Shown in pieces: positions 48,257 through 50,846 of a stretch of DNA of 50,846 nucleotides. A program made the translations under genes and the position numbers. The notes beneath the pieces were generated by a model that was not told where the DNA came from, did no database searches, and was given only the letters and a program-made list of their open reading frames with translations. Source of the stretch: Candidatus Saccharimonadota bacterium (GTDB lineage Bacteria; Patescibacteriota; Saccharimonadia; Saccharimonadales; Saccharimonadaceae); NCBI GenBank assembly GCA_009777315.1, contig WRMD01000006.1, positions 1 to 50,846 on the forward strand, given 5' to 3'. Numbering within the stretch: position 1 is the first letter of the stretch; every line of letters starts with the position of its first letter.

Positions 48257-49174
48257 TTATTGCATGGAGACGGCGAGATTGTGAATCTGGCGGGCGGTGA
48301 GCTGCTGGGATCCGGAGACAGTGAAGAGAACGCCATTGTGAACCCATTTGGCATCGTGGCCATTGATGTAGATAGTGAGGCCGCGTTCGTTGCTGGTAGT
48401 GGCGTCGGGCCAGCGTTCGCTAATGATGGTGTCGCCGAGAGATTCAGTAGACAGGGAGGAGCGTTCCTTAGTGATAGTATAGCGGTCATTGTTGCTGGTG
48501 AAATTAAAGACAACACGACCGTCTTGAACCGAAGGGAGGCCTTCGAGGCGATAGCCGTTCGGGATGTAGCTGGGTAGGGTGGTGTCGATACCGACGGCGA
48601 TAGCTGATACGCGGGCGGAGATGTCAGGGAGGTTGAGGTAGACGAGGTAACCGAGAACAGAGGCAGAGAGGATGGTGAGACTGAGCAGGCCGACTAGCTT
48701 GTGGCGGAGTTTTTTGTCGAGGCGTGACTTGCCGTTGCGCTTGACGGACGCTTTTTTAGAGGATTTCTTGACGCGTTCGGTGAGCGGGGATTTGGCAGCT
48801 GGTGGGGCGAGGGAAAGTTCTTCGTTGAGGGCGGCTAGAAGGTCAGGGTTAGTGCGGGAGAAATTGGGGGAGCTTGGTCGGGGTCGTGACGCAGGCCGCA
48901 TGCCGGGGCGGAGTGGGCGTGACGTGGGCCGAAGGCCTTGCGGTCGGACGGAGGTTGTGGTCGACCGGGCACTTTGTGGGCGAGATGTCGGCGCTTGAAC
49001 AGGTCGGGCTACCGGACGGGATGATTGCGAGGGGCGAGGGCGGACAGCGGGTCGGATGACGCCCGAAGTGCTGACGACGTTGCGAGAGGCGGGTCGTGAT
49101 GCGGGGTGAGGTCGGGTTGGACCACCCATCAATGCAGCCAAATCTTCCCTTGTTAGTCGCCCAGCTTGCGCCAT
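48257..49174 (-). CDS. Membrane protein with disordered N-terminus and DUF4367-like domain
   Basis: 305-aa protein. Residues 20-105 are low complexity, made mainly of Arg, Pro and Ser with repeated RPASRP-like units. A basic stretch (134-158) precedes one transmembrane helix (about 160-181). The outer C-terminal domain (about 190-305: YIPNGYRLEGLPSVQDGRVVFNFTSNNDRYTITKE) resembles DUF4367, often found on anti-sigma-factor-like proteins. No sigma factor gene is adjacent. Role unknown; a transmembrane signalling part is possible. Confidence 0.7.
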   Translation of the reverse strand: MAQAGRLTREDLAALMGGPTRPHPASRPASRNVVSTSGVIRPAVRPRPSQSSRPVARPVQAPTSRPQSARSTTTSVRPQGLRPTSRPLRPGMRPASRPRPSSPNFSRTNPDLLAALNEELSLAPPAAKSPLTERVKKSSKKASVKRNGKSRLDKKLRHKLVGLLSLTILSASVLGYLVYLNLPDISARVSAIAVGIDTTLPSYIPNGYRLEGLPSVQDGRVVFNFTSNNDRYTITKERSSLSTESLGDTIISERWPDATTSNERGLTIYINGHDAKWVHNGVLFTVSGSQQLTARQIHNLAVSMQ

Positions 49175-49265
49175 TCTATCAACTCCCTCTCTTGCTTATG
49201 TTTACATAAAGTATAAACGGTTTAACTCTGGTTGCATAGACTTGATTATAAAGATTTTCCATGGT

Positions 49266-50639
49266 CTACGATTTCATGTAATCTGATAGGACGTGGCGAA
49301 GGTTGGTGGCGGGGGTGACTTTGGGGTGTTTGACGGTGCGAGGGGCGATAATGCGGGAAAAGCCGAGCTTTTCAGCTTCGGCGATGCGGCCAGGGGCGGC
49401 GCGGGCGGAACGGATTTCGCCACCGAGGCCGACTTCACCGAAGACGACGGTTTCGTCATCGAGGCGTTTGCCGGCGGCAGCGGAGGCGATAGCCATGCAG
49501 ACAGCGAGATCGGCGGCGGCGTCGGCGAGGCGGAGGCCACCGACGACGTTGACGAAGATGTCTTTGTCGGAGAGGCGGAGTTTGGTGCGTTTTTCGAGGA
49601 CGGCGATGAGGAGATTGAGGCGGTTGAGGTCAAAGCCGGAGGCGGTGCGCTTAGGGTAGCCGAAGATGGTTTGGCTGACGAGGGCTTGGATCTCGATGAG
49701 GAGGGGGCGGGTGCCTTCGATGCCGCAAAAGATGACGGAGCCGTCGACGTTTTGGCGCTCGGCGAGGAGGGCGGCGGAGGGGTTTTCGACTTCTTGGAGG
49801 CCGAGCTCGCCCATTTCAAAGATAGCGACTTCGTTGGTGCCGCCGAAGCGGTTTTTGACGGCGCGGATGGTTTTGAAGCCGCCGTAGCGGTCGCCTTCGA
49901 AGTTTAAGACGACGTCGACCATGTGCTCGAGCATTTTGGGACCGGCGAGCATGCCTTCTTTGGTGACGTGGCCGACAATCATGACGGCGGCGCCGGTGGC
50001 TTTGGCGGCGCGGATGAGGACGTTGCCGGAGTTGGTGACTTGGCTGGGGGTGCCGGGGGCGGAGGAGATTTCGTCGAGGGAGAGGGTTTGGATGGAGTCG
50101 ACGATGACGAATTGGTATTTGCCGTCGAGGATGGTTTGGGAGATGTCGTTAGCAGAGGTGGAGGCGGCGAAATCGAGGTGGGTGACGAGGGAGCGTTTGA
50201 TGTCGACTTTGGGTTGGAAGAGGCGCATGGCGCGAAGTTTGACTTGGGCGGCGGATTCTTCGCCGGAGACGTAGAGGACGGAGCAGGATTGGGCGATGGA
50301 TTCGGCGACTTGGAGGAGGAGGGTGGATTTGCCGATGCCGGGTTGGCCAGCGAGGAGGGAGACGGAGCCGCCGAGGATGCCGCCGCCGAGGACAAGGTCG
50401 AACTCGGGGAAGCCGGTTCTCAGGCGGGTTTCTTTTTCGTCGGTTTCGACGTCGGAGAGGGCGGTGGCTTCGATGACGCGGCCGGAGCTAGAGGCTTTTT
50501 TGAGGAGGGTTTTGGACTCGACCTCGGGTTCTTGCTCGAGCATGGTGTTCCATTCGCCGCAGTGGGAGCACTGCCCGGACCATTTGGCCGAGCTGAAGCC
50601 GCATTCTTGGCAGACGAATCGCGCGTAGGATTTTGCCAT
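49266..50639 (-). CDS. radA: DNA repair protein RadA
   Basis: 457-aa RecA-like branch-migration ATPase for recombinational repair. N-terminal C4 zinc finger (Cys10, Cys13, Cys24, Cys27), Walker A GQPGIGKST (98-106), the RadA-specific KNRFG motif (AVKNRFGGTNEVAIFEM) and a C-terminal Lon-protease-like domain (about 340-450, VGGLRLADAAADLA and FGEVGLGGEIR). Shine-Dalgarno TGGAGG lies just upstream of ATG. Confidence 0.96.
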   Translation of the reverse strand: MAKSYARFVCQECGFSSAKWSGQCSHCGEWNTMLEQEPEVESKTLLKKASSSGRVIEATALSDVETDEKETRLRTGFPEFDLVLGGGILGGSVSLLAGQPGIGKSTLLLQVAESIAQSCSVLYVSGEESAAQVKLRAMRLFQPKVDIKRSLVTHLDFAASTSANDISQTILDGKYQFVIVDSIQTLSLDEISSAPGTPSQVTNSGNVLIRAAKATGAAVMIVGHVTKEGMLAGPKMLEHMVDVVLNFEGDRYGGFKTIRAVKNRFGGTNEVAIFEMGELGLQEVENPSAALLAERQNVDGSVIFCGIEGTRPLLIEIQALVSQTIFGYPKRTASGFDLNRLNLLIAVLEKRTKLRLSDKDIFVNVVGGLRLADAAADLAVCMAIASAAAGKRLDDETVVFGEVGLGGEIRSARAAPGRIAEAEKLGFSRIIAPRTVKHPKVTPATNLRHVLSDYMKS

Positions 50640-50709
50640 TTTATACCTCCAGGATGTCTATATCTTACGCGGTGTGTATTTGAGAGTCAAGATGAGATGT
50701 GAGCATAGT

Positions 50710-50846
50710 ATCAAAATAGTTAGGTACTTCTGGCGCAAAACCCTCACCAAGGTACTAATTTCATTCAGACTCGACGTCGCTTCATCCTATCGCCATAGGT
50801 GAAGCGCGTCTGACTCTCGGTTTGCCAACCTCCGAGACGTCTTCAT
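50710..50846. repeat. Palindromic repeat family A, copy cut by the window end
   Basis: Begins with ATCAAAATAGTTA (50710-50722), as does the copy at 11544, and is nearly identical to it through AAGGTACTAATTTCATTCAG and both inner hairpins. It ends with the window at CTTCAT, so the right arms are not visible. Its TCGGTTTGCCAACCT stretch matches window positions 25-39 rather than the 11.6-kb copy. Confidence 0.9.

Overview
The window looks like a piece of a small, reduced bacterial genome from the Patescibacteria (Candidate Phyla Radiation), most likely Candidatus Saccharibacteria. Reasons: the ribosomal-protein cluster runs L3 to L15 with no L30 gene (an established CPR trait) and also no L29 gene. 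Genes are tightly packed. Cell-surface and peptidoglycan genes are prominent, and the surface proteins include FISUMP-type and TrbC/VirB2-like proteins common in CPR genomes. TGA is used as a normal stop. Lineage is an inference; no rRNA or tRNA gene was seen.

Layout. 0-12 kb: galU, a secreted SLH-like protein, clpP, tilS, a large secreted FISUMP protein that is a diversity-generating retroelement (DGR) target, a CDF metal exporter, a rhodanese, trxB, cdsA and glgB. 12-17.5 kb: murB-folD-vanY, a TrbC/VirB2-like membrane protein, an unknown gene and xylA. 17.6-26.3 kb: one long ribosomal operon (rplC to rplO). 26-30 kb: membrane proteins, lepB and htrA. 30-32.9 kb: the DGR core. 32.9-39.5 kb, minus strand: GH97 glycosidase, rnc, NUDIX, nusB, rpmF and a class A PBP. 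39.5-44 kb: tyrS, recG and a CHAP amidase. 44-50.6 kb: a MerR regulator, a solo paralogue of the DGR accessory protein, rpsO, a dockerin/cohesin-like pair, a DUF4367-like protein and radA.

The most interesting system is a complete DGR. A reverse transcriptase (31349-32467, motifs IGNLTSQ and YVDD) is translationally coupled to an accessory protein (30625-31374). A 223-bp template repeat (TR, 32447-32669) lies convergent to it on the opposite strand. Two 223-bp variable repeats align to the TR without gaps: VR1 (6011-6233), the C-terminus of an intact 561-aa surface protein 24 kb away, and VR2 (30249-30471), in a frame-broken target beside the RT. VR1 differs from the TR at 12 positions, 11 of them at TR adenines. 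VR2 differs at 21, all at TR adenines. Both VRs, but not the TR, are followed by an 84-bp element with a CGGACTGC/GCAGTCCG stem. Two more diverged FISUMP C-terminal cassettes (191-412 and 11785-11996) are scattered on the minus strand. The VR1 gene sits behind a (TC)25 microsatellite, a promoter and a strongly structured leader.

Other themes: a palindromic repeat family with one copy inserted in frame in tilS, where arms pair through changed bases; a recurrent arrangement with the -10 box 5-8 nt before ATG, implying leaderless mRNAs; and a dockerin gene overlapping a cohesin-like, membrane-anchored gene by TAATG.
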